Below, one piece after another: positions 7,757-16,057 of a DNA stretch of 24,762 nt. Within the stretch, counting starts at the first letter, position 1, and every line of letters begins with the position of its first letter. This stretch comes from Syntrophomonadaceae bacterium. GTDB lineage: Bacteria; Bacillota; Syntrophomonadia; Syntrophomonadales; Syntrophomonadaceae. The stretch lies in NCBI GenBank assembly GCA_012522705.1, contig JAAYJY010000017.1:1-24762 (forward strand), written 5' to 3'. Position numbers and translations under genes: made by a program. The notes beneath the pieces were generated by a model. That model saw only the letters and a list, made by a program, of their open reading frames with translations. It was not told where the DNA came from and ran no database searches.

Positions 7757-8054
7757 CCTTATTATACAGGATTTCTTCCCGGCCAGCGAAACTCCCTTCT
7801 GCATGTGTTTCCGCTGTTCCCAGTGACCCAATCGCCCATCAATCAGCGAGCTCCTGGCTTCATTGCTCGGCGGCTGCTGCGCTGGACTGTTTTCATAAAC
7901 CCGGGTGCAGAGATGATAACGTTACCATTGTATCCTCAAAGCCCCCCAGCGCCCCGATGCCCGGTCCCCTCTCCTGCTCATCATTATTATACCAATAATC
8001 GGATATGATAACCCCAACTCGTTGGTTTTAGTCCTTGTTAGCTCGACCGGCCCT
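7757..8054. other. Intergenic region upstream of the HMA pair, no gene seen
   Basis: About 300 nt between the chaperone promoter and the stop of the thioredoxin-like gene. It contains a second TATAAT-like run (7761-7766, minus) and a small CCAAC/GTTGG palindrome followed by TTTT near 8020. No ORF with a ribosome site, tRNA or riboswitch motif was recognised. Confidence 0.4.
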
Positions 8055-8414
8055 TCATCCTTTCAACTCCGAGGGGGCGCAGAGTGCACCGGCCAATTCT
8101 GCCTTAACCACCTCGATGATTGCTCCCAGGGGTATCGACCCCGACCACTTCCTCTCCCCGTTTATCACCACCATCGGGAACATGTGACCGAGCCCTGATG
8201 TCTGGTCTATAGCCGGAAAAGACGCCGGGTCCTGGCCCAGGGTGTTTATATATTCCATTTCCAGCTCTTCGGGTCCGAACCAGTCGGACAGGATCTCCTG
8301 GATGACTTCATATTCACGTTGCCCGGTGTAAACCGGTCCGCACCCCTGGCAGCTGCCATCGTCACTAAGGCCTCGGTTCACTCCGCCCAAAACCTGTATT
8401 CTTACCTTGGCCAT
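8055..8414 (-). CDS. Small thioredoxin-like CxxC protein (YuzD-like)
   Basis: The 119-residue cytoplasmic protein opens with a beta strand (MAKVRIQVLGG) and carries the redox or metal motif CQGC at Cys22/Cys25. The later segments LEMEYINTLGQDP and MFPMVVINGERKWSG match the thioredoxin-like order, in which a proline precedes a beta strand. This resembles YuzD-type small disulfide proteins of Firmicutes, but I make that comparison from memory of the fold and do not assign a reaction. I prefer ATG 8414, with GGGAGAG 6-12 nt upstream, to the ATG at 8438, because this ribosome site lies inside the longer form. It is transcribed away from nuoA and towards the metal genes, and may share their redox or thiol context. 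Confidence 0.7.
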   Translation of the reverse strand: MAKVRIQVLGGVNRGLSDDGSCQGCGPVYTGQREYEVIQEILSDWFGPEELEMEYINTLGQDPASFPAIDQTSGLGHMFPMVVINGERKWSGSIPLGAIIEVVKAELAGALCAPSELKG

Positions 8415-8735
8415 GGTAAGCTCTCCCTTCAGTGTCATCGCCTAACCTAAGCATAGGTGATGCTCGGTTTTAGTCAAGTTATTCTAACAATCAGCACCCG
8501 CCTATAAACCTGTAAATAAGCTTGGATTGGTATATACTAGGAAATACAACTCCAGTATTGGCTGTCTCTTAACCCCGGCGACCTAGGCATCATCGGTTTT
8601 TGGGCTTGTTTACCGTTTTATTCTTGCAAATAAAGAAATCATGCGCATAATTGATAAGATAGGGTTAAATATGACTACTACTTCCTGATTTGAGCCACTA
8701 TAGGTGGATGTAATTACTGCCAAGGAGGTAATCAG
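8415..8735. other. Divergent control region between the thioredoxin-like gene and nuoA
   Basis: This region separates two divergent genes. ACCTA-AGCA-TAGGT near 8445-8458 is a short palindrome close to the minus-strand gene. CCAC-TATAG-GTGG (8695-8707) lies about 28 nt before nuoA, and AAGGAGG precedes its ATG. The best nuo promoter candidate is listed separately. No ORF is apparent. Confidence 0.45.
8624..8651 (+). promoter_or_regulatory. Candidate sigma-A promoter of the nuo operon
   Basis: TTGCAA (8624-8629) and CATAAT (8646-8651) are spaced by 16 nt in an AT-rich stretch about 85 nt before nuoA. It is the best -35/-10 pair I could find in the leader. Confidence 0.4.
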
Positions 8736-9092
8736 ATGTCCGACCATGCTGCTCTAGGTGTCTTCCTCATCCTAACCCTGGTGTTCCCGGTCGCGGCCAT
8801 GGCAGCCGCCTGGCTGTTCCGGGTTAAATCCGCCCCCACCCGGGAAAAACTGCTCCCCTATGAATGCGGGGTGGACCCCAAGGGCTCAGGGTGGATGAGG
8901 TTCAGAGTCAACTATTTCCTCTACGCTTTGGTTTTTCTGGTCTTCGACATCGAGACCATATTCCTCTATCCCTGGGCAGTCAAGTTCCAAAGCCTCGGCC
9001 TATTCGCTTTTGTGGAGATGATAGTTTTTATCGCCATCCTGGCTCTGGGCTTATGGTATGCGTGGAAGGAAGGTGCCTTGCAATGGTATTGA
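8736..9092 (+). CDS. nuoA: Complex I subunit NuoA
   Basis: The 118-residue membrane subunit has three predicted helices. Family marks are YECGVDPKGSGWMRFRVNYF in the first loop, which faces the quinone cavity, and FLVFDIETIFLYPWAV in the second helix. It is the first gene of the operon, with AAGGAGG about 7 nt before the ATG, and its last 10 nt overlap nuoB, indicating translational coupling. NuoA stabilises the junction between the membrane arm and NuoBCD. Length and residues look normal. Confidence 0.96.
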   Translation: MSDHAALGVFLILTLVFPVAAMAAAWLFRVKSAPTREKLLPYECGVDPKGSGWMRFRVNYFLYALVFLVFDIETIFLYPWAVKFQSLGLFAFVEMIVFIAILALGLWYAWKEGALQWY

Positions 9093-9592
9093 GAAAATCT
9101 CCGCCTCCGGTTAGTACCGATGATGATGTCGACCAACTGGCCCGGCACAATATAATCGTCACCACTCTGGAAAAACTTTGGAACTGGGGGCGGGCCCGCT
9201 CCTTCTGGCCTCTGAATTATGGCTGCAACTGTTGCCCTATCTAGTTGCTGGCCGCCAGCGGGGCCCGCTATGATATCTCCCGCTACGGTTATGAAGTGTT
9301 TCGGGCTTCGCCCCGCCAGGCCGACCTGCTCCTGGTCGCCGGTCCCATAACTCTAAAGATGGCCCCGGTGGTCCAGCGGGTATATGAACAGATGCCCTCC
9401 CCCAAATGGGTACTGGCCATGGGCAATTGCGCCACCAGTGGCGGCCCTTTCCGCGATGGTTACAGCATCTACCCCGGGGCGGACGCCTTGTTCAAAGTAG
9501 ACGTATATGTGCCTGGTTGCCCGCCGCGGCCCGAGGCTCTGTTCCATGGCATGCTGGAACTGAAAAAGAAGGTTGAACAGGGAGACTACTAA
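9083..9592 (+). pseudogene. nuoB: Complex I subunit NuoB interrupted by one in-frame TAG
   Basis: The frame starts at ATG 9083 inside nuoA and is a full-length NuoB of 169 codons except for TAG at codon 54 (9242-9244). NuoB holds the terminal cluster N2, which passes electrons to quinone. The tandem cysteines of N2 (GCNCCPI) lie just before the stop, and the other ligands (GNCATSGG and VPGCPPRPEAL) lie after it in the same frame. In the family the position of the stop is a conserved Glu (the E of the ACCAIE motif), so the lesion is a single GAG-to-TAG change. Everything else, for example RASPRQADLLLVAG, is intact. A TTG directly follows the TAG, but restarting there would lose the N2 cysteine pair. 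A recent nonsense mutation, a base error or suppression are all possible. Confidence 0.9.
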
Positions 9593-9609
9593 ACCAAGGG
9601 GGATACCTG

Positions 9610-10065
9610 ATGACCAGTATTGATACTGAAGCGATTATCGACCAGTTGTTTAAGGCTGTGGGAGGCCGGGTCCGGACTTTCCCCGACCCTTATTTCCTGG
9701 GGTTGAGAGTTGATCCGGCAGACCTGCCGGATCTGCTGCGGTACCTGCATGATCAGATGGGTATGAACTACCTGGCCAATCTTACCGCCGCTGATTTACA
9801 AGCAGAGTTTGAGGCGAGCTATCACCTCTACGCCATACCCGACAACGGACTGAAAATAGTGGTCAAGACCAGGGTCCCCCGGGATGGGGCGGAACTGCCG
9901 TCGGTTTTTGCCATCTATCCCACCGCCGACTGGCAGGAGCGCGAGGTTTTCGACCTGATGGGAATAAGGTTTTCCGATCACCCCAACCTGATCCGGGTGT
10001 TGCTGCCGGAAGAATTCGAAGGACACCCTCTGCGCAAGGATTTTAAGAAAAAGGGGGCCATTTGA
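9610..10065 (+). CDS. nuoC: Complex I subunit NuoC
   Basis: The 151-residue hydrophilic subunit of the connecting module ends with the family signature FEGHPLRKDFKKKG. Also typical are ADWQEREVFDLMGIRFSDHP and the YHLYA segment. It is a stand-alone NuoC, not a NuoCD fusion as in enterobacteria. AAGGGGG lies about 7 nt before ATG 9610, and nuoB ends 17 nt upstream. It packs against NuoD and NuoB near the quinone site. Confidence 0.95.
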   Translation: MTSIDTEAIIDQLFKAVGGRVRTFPDPYFLGLRVDPADLPDLLRYLHDQMGMNYLANLTAADLQAEFEASYHLYAIPDNGLKIVVKTRVPRDGAELPSVFAIYPTADWQEREVFDLMGIRFSDHPNLIRVLLPEEFEGHPLRKDFKKKGAI

Positions 10066-10066
10066 C

Positions 10067-11170
10067 TTGTTTGTGGAAAGCGAACCATACATAATCAACA
10101 TCGGTCCTCAGCACCCCAGCACCCATGGGGGCATGCATGTGGAAGCGCTCATGGACGGCGAGGAAGTCGTGAATGTAACCATCCATCTGGGGTATGTGCA
10201 CCGCTCAGTGGAAAAGATCGCTGAAAGCCGGACCTACACTCAGTTTATACCTTACGCCGCCCGCCTCGATTATATGTCCACCAACCTGCCCGCCTGGGGT
10301 TACGTGGAAGCGGTGGAAAAGCTGTCCGGGCTGACGGTACCGGAGAGAGCCCAGTATATCCGGGTTGTCATGGGTGAATTGTCCCGCATCGCTTCCCATA
10401 TGATGTTTGTGGGCAGTCTGGCCATCGACCTGGCCGCTACTACCGGACTGCTCTATTGCCTGCGGGACCGGGAGCGCATCATGGACATGTTGGAGATGAC
10501 CAGCGGACAGCGGTTGTTATCTTCCTATATGCGCCTCGGGGGGGTGAGCCATGACCTCCCGGAGGAATTTTTCCCTGCCGTCAAGAGCTTCCTGACCGAT
10601 GTCCCCGCCATGCTGGATGAGTACAACGGCCTTATCACCGGTAACGAGATATTGCAGGCCCGCTGCAATGGAATCGGGGTGCTGACCCCCGAGACGGCCC
10701 TGGCCTACGGGGTAACCGGCCCCAATCTGCGAGCCAGCGGCATCAGCTATGACCTGCGCCGGGCAGATCCTTACGGGATATATGACCGCTTTGATTTCAA
10801 TATACCAGTAGCGCAAAAAGGGGACTGCATGGCCCGATTGATGGTCCGGCTGGAGGAAATCGAACAGAGCGCCAGGATAATCAAACAAGCGCTGGAACAG
10901 ATGCCGGAGGGAGAAATATTGGGAAAGGTGCCCAAAGTACTCAAACCCGAAAAGGGACGGGAAGTATATCACCGCACCGAATCCGCGAAGGGAGAATTGG
11001 GCTATTACCTGCTGGCCGATGGGACCGATAAGCCGGCCCGGCTGCACGTCCGGGCTCCCTCTTTCATAAACCTGATGGTACTGCCGATAATTTCCCGGGG
11101 CAGCAAGCTCCAGGACATAATCACCAACATCGCCACTCTCGACCCGGTTCTGGGGGAATCGGACCGCTAG
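10067..11170 (+). CDS. nuoD: Complex I subunit NuoD (49-kDa homologue)
   Basis: This 367-residue subunit forms the quinone pocket with NuoB. The N-terminal loop IGPQHPSTHGGMHV contains the quinone-contacting His, and RLDYMST contains the conserved Tyr. The C-terminus LDPVLGESDR is the usual end. It starts one base after the nuoC stop, most likely at TTG 10067 (AGGGGG 10 nt upstream) or GTG 10073; no ATG is close. The canonical HRGIEK reads HRSVEK here, a mild change. Compared with hydrogenase relatives there are no NiFe ligands at the C-terminus, so it is a true complex I subunit. Confidence 0.95.
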   Translation: MFVESEPYIINIGPQHPSTHGGMHVEALMDGEEVVNVTIHLGYVHRSVEKIAESRTYTQFIPYAARLDYMSTNLPAWGYVEAVEKLSGLTVPERAQYIRVVMGELSRIASHMMFVGSLAIDLAATTGLLYCLRDRERIMDMLEMTSGQRLLSSYMRLGGVSHDLPEEFFPAVKSFLTDVPAMLDEYNGLITGNEILQARCNGIGVLTPETALAYGVTGPNLRASGISYDLRRADPYGIYDRFDFNIPVAQKGDCMARLMVRLEEIEQSARIIKQALEQMPEGEILGKVPKVLKPEKGREVYHRTESAKGELGYYLLADGTDKPARLHVRAPSFINLMVLPIISRGSKLQDIITNIATLDPVLGESDR

Positions 11171-11191
11171 GCAGGAAAGGGGGTCAAATAT

Positions 11192-12229
11192 ATGGAAAAT
11201 CTATTTATCAACATTGCCCGGACCCTGTCCGATTGGCTGCTGCAACTGGGTCTGAGTCACTTCTGGACTGACCTGGTTCTGCTGGTGGTGCAATGGACCG
11301 CCATCATCCTGATCATAACCCTGAACGTCATAATCCTGGTCTGGCTGGAGCGCAAGATATCCGGCTTCATACAGCAGCGCCTGGGACCTAACCGTCTAGG
11401 GCCGTTCGGATGCTTTCAGACTATCGCCGATACCCTGAAGCTCCTGACCAAGGAGGATATCATCCCTTCCCAAACCGATAAATTGATATTCAAGACCGCC
11501 CCCATGTTTTTCATAATCGTCTCGGTGCTCCTCTATGCCGTTATCCCGATGGGGAAAGACATGGTGGTGGTCGATTTAAACGTTGGCCTATTCTATTTCA
11601 TCTCGGTCGGCTCCCTGACTACCATCGCCATACTGATGGCGGGCTGGTCTTCCAATAACAAATGGTCCCTGCTGGGCGCCATGCGTTCGGTGGCCCAGAT
11701 GATCAGCTACGAGATACCCCTGGCTTTTTCCCTGCTGGGAGTGGTAATGATCGCCGGATCGCTGAACCTCTCGGCCATCGTGGCCGCCCAAAGCAATATC
11801 TGGTTCATAGTCCTGCAGCCGGTGGCCTTTGTCACCTACTTCATCGCCGCCACCGCGGAATTGAACCGTGGTCCCTTCGATATGCCGGAAGCCGAGCAGG
11901 AACTGACTGCCGGTGCCTATACTGAATATACCGGGATGCGCTGGGCCCTGTTCTTCCTGGCCGAATATACCAACCTGGTGGCCGTTTCGGCTCTGGCTGC
12001 CACCCTGTTCTTCGGGGGTTGGCAGGGTCCCCTGCTTCCCTCCTGGATGTGGATAATCATCAAAACCTACCTGATCATGCTGGTGTTCATGTGGATGAAA
12101 TGGACCTTTCCCCGCATCCGCATGGACCATCTGATGTCATTGAGCTGGAAGGTCCTGGTTCCGGTCAGCTTGATCAATATATTAGTGACCGGGGTAGGCA
12201 TCGAAATATTTAAGGGAATGGGGTGGTGA
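11192..12229 (+). CDS. nuoH: Complex I subunit NuoH
   Basis: The 345-residue, about eight-helix subunit links the quinone cavity to the antiporter-like subunits. Highly conserved loops are present: WLERKISGFIQQRLGPNRLG after the first helix, FNRGPFDMPEAEQEL-like ELNRGPFDMPEAEQEL, and YTGMRWALFFLAEYTN. These acidic loops line the quinone entry and the first proton channel. AAAGGGGG precedes ATG 11192. NuoI follows after 4 nt. No odd residues were noticed. Confidence 0.96.
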   Translation: MENLFINIARTLSDWLLQLGLSHFWTDLVLLVVQWTAIILIITLNVIILVWLERKISGFIQQRLGPNRLGPFGCFQTIADTLKLLTKEDIIPSQTDKLIFKTAPMFFIIVSVLLYAVIPMGKDMVVVDLNVGLFYFISVGSLTTIAILMAGWSSNNKWSLLGAMRSVAQMISYEIPLAFSLLGVVMIAGSLNLSAIVAAQSNIWFIVLQPVAFVTYFIAATAELNRGPFDMPEAEQELTAGAYTEYTGMRWALFFLAEYTNLVAVSALAATLFFGGWQGPLLPSWMWIIIKTYLIMLVFMWMKWTFPRIRMDHLMSLSWKVLVPVSLINILVTGVGIEIFKGMGW

Positions 12230-12233
12230 GCCG

Positions 12234-13331
12234 GTGTTTGGCAAAGGATTATTGAAAGGTTTGGGCATCACCGCCAAGCATACCTTCGAACGGGAGATCA
12301 CCCAGCAGTACCCCGAGGAGCGGCCCCATCTGCAGGACCGCTTCCGAGGCTCGCTGGCCTACGATTATCCCAAATGTATCGCCTGCGGGCTGTGCATCAA
12401 AGCCTGCCCCAACAATGTCCTCACCCTGGAAACATATAAAGATGAAGGCAGTCGCAAGAAAAAGGTAGCCTATTATGCCATCGACCTGCAATACTGCCTG
12501 TTTTGCAATCTATGCGTGGAGATATGCCCTACTGCCACCCTCTATTTCACCCACGAATTCGAATTGACCAGCTACGACCGGGAGGGAATAAAGAAGGAGT
12601 ATCACCGCCCGCCGGAGCTGGTCCCGGCCAGCAAAACCGCGGCTGGACCGGCGGAAGAAGACAAGACCCCCCCTGGCGGTGAGACAGACGATAAAAAGGT
12701 GCGGCAGATGGAAGCCATGAAGACTGCCCTGCTTAAAAACCCGGCCAAAACCCTGGGCAAGATCCTCCCCGCTGAAGAAGATGTGGCCATCATGTCGTCC
12801 CTGATGCAAGAGGACGACAAAATACTGACCAAACTAGCCCAGCTCCTGGTCGAAGACCGGGATAAAGCCGCCAAGGTGGCCACTGCCTGGGTCAAGAAAG
12901 GCCGAAGCTCCGGACCACCACCCGGGGCGGTCCCCCCGATGGCTGATGGGACTCCAAGGTCAGCTGCCGGGCAATCCTCAGCTGAGGAAACTGCGCCGCC
13001 GGCCGCCGATTCACGGGAGGCAGAGGGCGGAGTGGGGCTGCCGGCAGAGGACAAAGCTCCTCTTGGCGATGAAGCCGACGACAAAAGGGTGCGACAGGTG
13101 GAGGCCTTGAAGACCGCCCTGCTTAACAACCCGGCCAAAACCCTGGGCAAGATCCTCCCGGCTGAAGAAGATGTAGTTATCATGTCAGGCCTGATGAAAG
13201 CGGATGACAAAATACTGGCCAAGCTGACCCAGCTCCTGGTCGAGGACCGGGATAAAGCCGCCAAGGTGGCCACTGCCTGGGTGGCCCGGGAAAAGAAACG
13301 TAATCCCGGGGAAGGAGGTCCCTCATCATGA
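12234..13331 (+). CDS. nuoI: Complex I subunit NuoI with a long duplicated C-terminal extension
   Basis: Starting at GTG 12234, the first 130 or so residues are a normal NuoI with two 4Fe-4S motifs, CIACGLCIKACP (48-59) and CLFCNLCVEICP (88-99), which wire electrons to NuoB. The protein then continues to 365 residues, about twice the usual length. The extension has two copies of a 78-residue helical, charged unit (about 143-220 and 273-350), joined by a Pro/Ala/Ser-rich linker of some 50 residues. By hand alignment 64 of 78 residues agree between the copies. The core KNPAKTLGKILPAEEDV and the end LVEDRDKAAKVATAWV are nearly identical. I know of no assigned function for this unit. Because nuoEFG is absent, a role in docking an alternative electron donor is a reasonable inference. 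The stop overlaps the nuoJ start. Confidence 0.95.
   Translation: MFGKGLLKGLGITAKHTFEREITQQYPEERPHLQDRFRGSLAYDYPKCIACGLCIKACPNNVLTLETYKDEGSRKKKVAYYAIDLQYCLFCNLCVEICPTATLYFTHEFELTSYDREGIKKEYHRPPELVPASKTAAGPAEEDKTPPGGETDDKKVRQMEAMKTALLKNPAKTLGKILPAEEDVAIMSSLMQEDDKILTKLAQLLVEDRDKAAKVATAWVKKGRSSGPPPGAVPPMADGTPRSAAGQSSAEETAPPAADSREAEGGVGLPAEDKAPLGDEADDKRVRQVEALKTALLNNPAKTLGKILPAEEDVVIMSGLMKADDKILAKLTQLLVEDRDKAAKVATAWVAREKKRNPGEGGPSS
12660..12893 (+). repeat. First copy of the 78-codon repeat in nuoI
   Basis: This 234-nt unit recurs 390 nt downstream without any insertion or deletion. The closing stretch from CAGCTCCTGGTCGA to GCCTGGGT is almost base-identical in both copies, including synonymous positions, which suggests recent duplication or gene conversion. 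Confidence 0.85.
13050..13283 (+). repeat. Second copy of the 78-codon repeat in nuoI
   Basis: Partner of the unit at 12660-12893 at a constant offset of 390 nt. The changes are concentrated in the first third and around the middle loop (SSLMQED versus SGLMKAD), while both helical cores are kept. Confidence 0.85.
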
Positions 13332-13846
13332 TCATGAACATGGATTCCCTGGTTTTTCTGATCATCTCCGCATTTACCATAGCTTCGGCCTTGGGGGTGG
13401 TCTTGAGCCGTAACATAATTCACAGTGCCCTGGCCTTGATTCTGACCTTTCTGGGAGTAGCTATGAACTTTTTTGATCTGGGTGCCAGTTTTCTGGGCCT
13501 GGTCCAGATCCTGGTCTATGCCGGAGCAATCTCGGTTTTGATCATATTCGCCATAATGCTGGTCATGAAACCCGATTCTGCCGCCACCAATCCCCCCACC
13601 CCCAGCCGGGATACCCATTTTATAGGCGGGCTGCTGGCTTGGTTGGTGATGATAGGAGTAGGCATGGCTATCGGATTGACTCGATGGCCAGCGATGGCGT
13701 CCGAGCCGGCCGAAGCCGATGCGGTCGGTACCCTGGCCACCCTGTTGCTGGGCAACTATGTGGTGGCCTTTGAAGCAGCTGCCATACTGCTGTTGCTGGC
13801 AGCAGTGGGAGCCATAATCCTGGCCAAGGGAGATGAGAACCCATGA
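13328..13846 (+). CDS. nuoJ: Complex I subunit NuoJ
   Basis: This 172-residue, five-helix membrane subunit shows the family pattern SALALILTFLGVAMNFFDLGASFLG as two adjoining segments, then QILVYAGAISVLIIFAIMLV, the helix with the pi-bulge involved in coupling. ATG 13328 overlaps the nuoI stop by 4 nt (ATGA), and GGAGG lies about 9 nt upstream inside nuoI. A second Met six bases on is possible. It overlaps nuoK by 4 nt. Confidence 0.94.
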   Translation: MIMNMDSLVFLIISAFTIASALGVVLSRNIIHSALALILTFLGVAMNFFDLGASFLGLVQILVYAGAISVLIIFAIMLVMKPDSAATNPPTPSRDTHFIGGLLAWLVMIGVGMAIGLTRWPAMASEPAEADAVGTLATLLLGNYVVAFEAAAILLLLAAVGAIILAKGDENP

Positions 13847-14151
13847 TCGGACTAAATCATTACCTGCTACTGGGCACAGTCCTGTTCGGAATCGGTGCTT
13901 ACGGGGTGTTCGCCAAACGCAATGCCATCGCGGTGCTGATGTCGATCGAATTGATGCTCAATGCGGTCAACGTCAATTTCGTGGCTATCAACCGGTTTCT
14001 GCAACCGGCGGCAGGCATGGGCCAGCTCTTCGCCATCTTTGTCATAGTGGTGGCGGCAGCCGAGGTAGCAGTCGGTCTGGCCCTGATCATATCAATATAC
14101 CGGCACCGCAAATCGGTCGACTTGAACGACTTTAACCTGTTGAAATGGTAA
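13843..14151 (+). CDS. nuoK: Complex I subunit NuoK
   Basis: The 102-residue, three-helix subunit is related to MrpC. It contains GAYGVFAKRNAIAVLMSIEL with the conserved helix-2 Glu, MLNAVNVNFVAI, and VVAAAEVAVGLALI with the second conserved Glu. Both acidic residues needed for proton transfer are present. It starts in the nuoJ stop (ATGA). Confidence 0.96.
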   Translation: MIGLNHYLLLGTVLFGIGAYGVFAKRNAIAVLMSIELMLNAVNVNFVAINRFLQPAAGMGQLFAIFVIVVAAAEVAVGLALIISIYRHRKSVDLNDFNLLKW

Positions 14152-14161
14152 GGAGGGCAGT

Positions 14162-16042
14162 GTGTTGATACAAGACGTCATGACATTTTCCTGGTTGATC
14201 CCGGTTCTGCCCTTCCTGGCCTTCGCCTTGATAGGATTATTCCTCCATCGCTGGCCAAAATGGTCGGCCGCTTGCTCCATCGCCGCTATTGGGGTATCAT
14301 TCTTCCTCTCCGTGCTGATAGCTGTAGAAATCTTCGGCGGGGACCCCGGCCGCGCCTTCGAAATGTCAGTCCGCTGGCTGGAGATGCCGGGGCTGAAGGT
14401 GGATATGGGCATCCTGATCGATCCCCTCACCGCCGTCATGTTGTTGGTGGTGACCACGGTAGCCCTGCTAGTGCAGATCTATTCCCTCGGATATATGGAG
14501 GGTGACCCCGGCCGGGCCAGCTATTTTGCTTACCAGAGTATTTTTGCCGGTTCCATGCTGGGCCTGGTCATGGCCAGCAACTTCGGACAGATCTTCGTGT
14601 TTTGGGAACTGGTAGGCATGTGTTCCTACCTCTTGATCGGATTCTGGTTTGGCCGGCCTTCAGCCCGGGACGCGGCTATCAAGGCCTTTGTCACCAATCG
14701 TATCGGTGATTTTGGCTTCCTGCTGGGCATACTCTTCCTGATCATTGTCTTCGGGACTTTGAATTTCGGGGAACTGGCAGCCCTGATTCCTGATTACCAT
14801 AACCTGGCGGTGCTATTACCTATCGCCGTCCTGCTGTTCTTCGGCCCAGTGGGCAAATCGGCCCAGTTTCCCCTGCATGTGTGGCTGCCCGATGCCATGG
14901 AAGGCCCCACCCCGGTCAGCGCCCTGATCCATGCCGCCACCATGGTGGCCGCGGGGGTATATCTGATCGCCCGCGCCTTCTTCATCTTCAGTCAGGTTCC
15001 CCAGGCTATGCTGCTGATTGCCCTGGTGGGCGGATTCACCGCCTTGTTGGCAGCCACCATCGCCCTGGTGCAGAACGACATCAAACGCATCCTGGCCTAT
15101 TCGACTCTCAGCCAACTGGGTTACATGGTGATGGCCATGGGGGTCGGGGCTATGACCGCCGGCATGTTCCATCTGAGGACCCACGCTTTCTTCAAAGGCC
15201 TGCTGTTCCTGGCCGCGGGCAGCGTTATCCACGCGCTGCACGGGGAACAGGATATCTGGAAGATGGGCGGGCTGGCCAAGAAGATGCCCATCACCACCTG
15301 GACCTTTGTCATTGGCGCCCTGGCTCTAGCCGGCATCCCTCCCCTGGCGGGTTTCTGGAGCAAGGACGAGATCCTGTTGGGCGCTTTTGCCGGCGGCTAC
15401 ACCGGTCTCTACCTGCTGGGTTCGCTGGTAGCCTTCATGACCGCTTTTTACATGTTCCGCCTGATATTTATCGCCTTCTTCGGCGTCAGTAAGGGAGCAG
15501 AACAGGCCCATGAATCTCCACCGGTGATGACCGGTCCCCTGGTTATCCTGGCCGCCTTATCGATTGGGGCCGGGTTCGTCGGTTCCCCTTGGATGGGCAA
15601 CGTATTCGGCCTTTACATCAGCACTCCTGGTGCGGTCCACCATCCGGTCAACCCAACTATTATGGCGGTTTCCTCATTGCTGGCCCTGGCTGGGATCGGG
15701 CTGGCCTGGCTCATCTATCAAAAACAGGCGGTGTCAGCCGAGAAGCTTCGCCAGCGCTGGCCGGCACTCTATCATGTGTTCCTTAACAAATATTATGTCG
15801 ATGAGTTTTACGCCTGGCTGGGCAAGGTATTCGTGGATGCCGGCGCCCGGGTCTTGGAGTGGGTCGACCTCAAGATTATAAACGGTGCCGTCAACGGTCT
15901 GGCTTATCTTACCGGTTCCTCCGGACGCACCCTTCGTTACGCCGTCAACGGTCAGGTGCAGTCCTACGCCATCTGGGTGATGGTGGGGCTAGTCTTGCTG
16001 TTGGCTACTGTTCTTAAGACCGTGTTTACGGTCCTGGTTTAG
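14162..16042 (+). CDS. nuoL: Complex I subunit NuoL, antiporter-like
   Basis: The 626-residue distal proton channel starts at GTG 14162 behind AAGGAGGG; no ATG is as well placed. Key residues of the Mrp-like fold are present: the helix-5 Glu in VFWELVGMCSYLLIGFW, the helix-7 Lys in GPVGKSAQFPLHVWLPDAME, and the His/Lys-rich LRTHAFFKGLLFLAAGSV. The C-terminal part contains the region that forms the lateral helix HL and the last membrane helix. The length is normal for the family. It is followed by nuoM after 15 nt. Confidence 0.96.
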   Translation: MLIQDVMTFSWLIPVLPFLAFALIGLFLHRWPKWSAACSIAAIGVSFFLSVLIAVEIFGGDPGRAFEMSVRWLEMPGLKVDMGILIDPLTAVMLLVVTTVALLVQIYSLGYMEGDPGRASYFAYQSIFAGSMLGLVMASNFGQIFVFWELVGMCSYLLIGFWFGRPSARDAAIKAFVTNRIGDFGFLLGILFLIIVFGTLNFGELAALIPDYHNLAVLLPIAVLLFFGPVGKSAQFPLHVWLPDAMEGPTPVSALIHAATMVAAGVYLIARAFFIFSQVPQAMLLIALVGGFTALLAATIALVQNDIKRILAYSTLSQLGYMVMAMGVGAMTAGMFHLRTHAFFKGLLFLAAGSVIHALHGEQDIWKMGGLAKKMPITTWTFVIGALALAGIPPLAGFWSKDEILLGAFAGGYTGLYLLGSLVAFMTAFYMFRLIFIAFFGVSKGAEQAHESPPVMTGPLVILAALSIGAGFVGSPWMGNVFGLYISTPGAVHHPVNPTIMAVSSLLALAGIGLAWLIYQKQAVSAEKLRQRWPALYHVFLNKYYVDEFYAWLGKVFVDAGARVLEWVDLKIINGAVNGLAYLTGSSGRTLRYAVNGQVQSYAIWVMVGLVLLLATVLKTVFTVLV

Positions 16043-16057
16043 GGAGGTGGACAGAAT

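Noticed and set aside
9242..9592. Reading the nuoB TAG as pyrrolysine, or restarting at the TTG right after it.
   Set aside because: The aligned residue is Glu, TAG is an ordinary stop in neighbouring genes, and a restart at TTG would lose the N2 cysteine pair and has no ribosome site.
12602..13618. Long open frame antisense to nuoI and nuoJ (338 codons, Ser-rich).
   Set aside because: It is the mirror of the Ala/Asp/Lys-rich repeat codons, has no ribosome site, and covers two well-supported genes.
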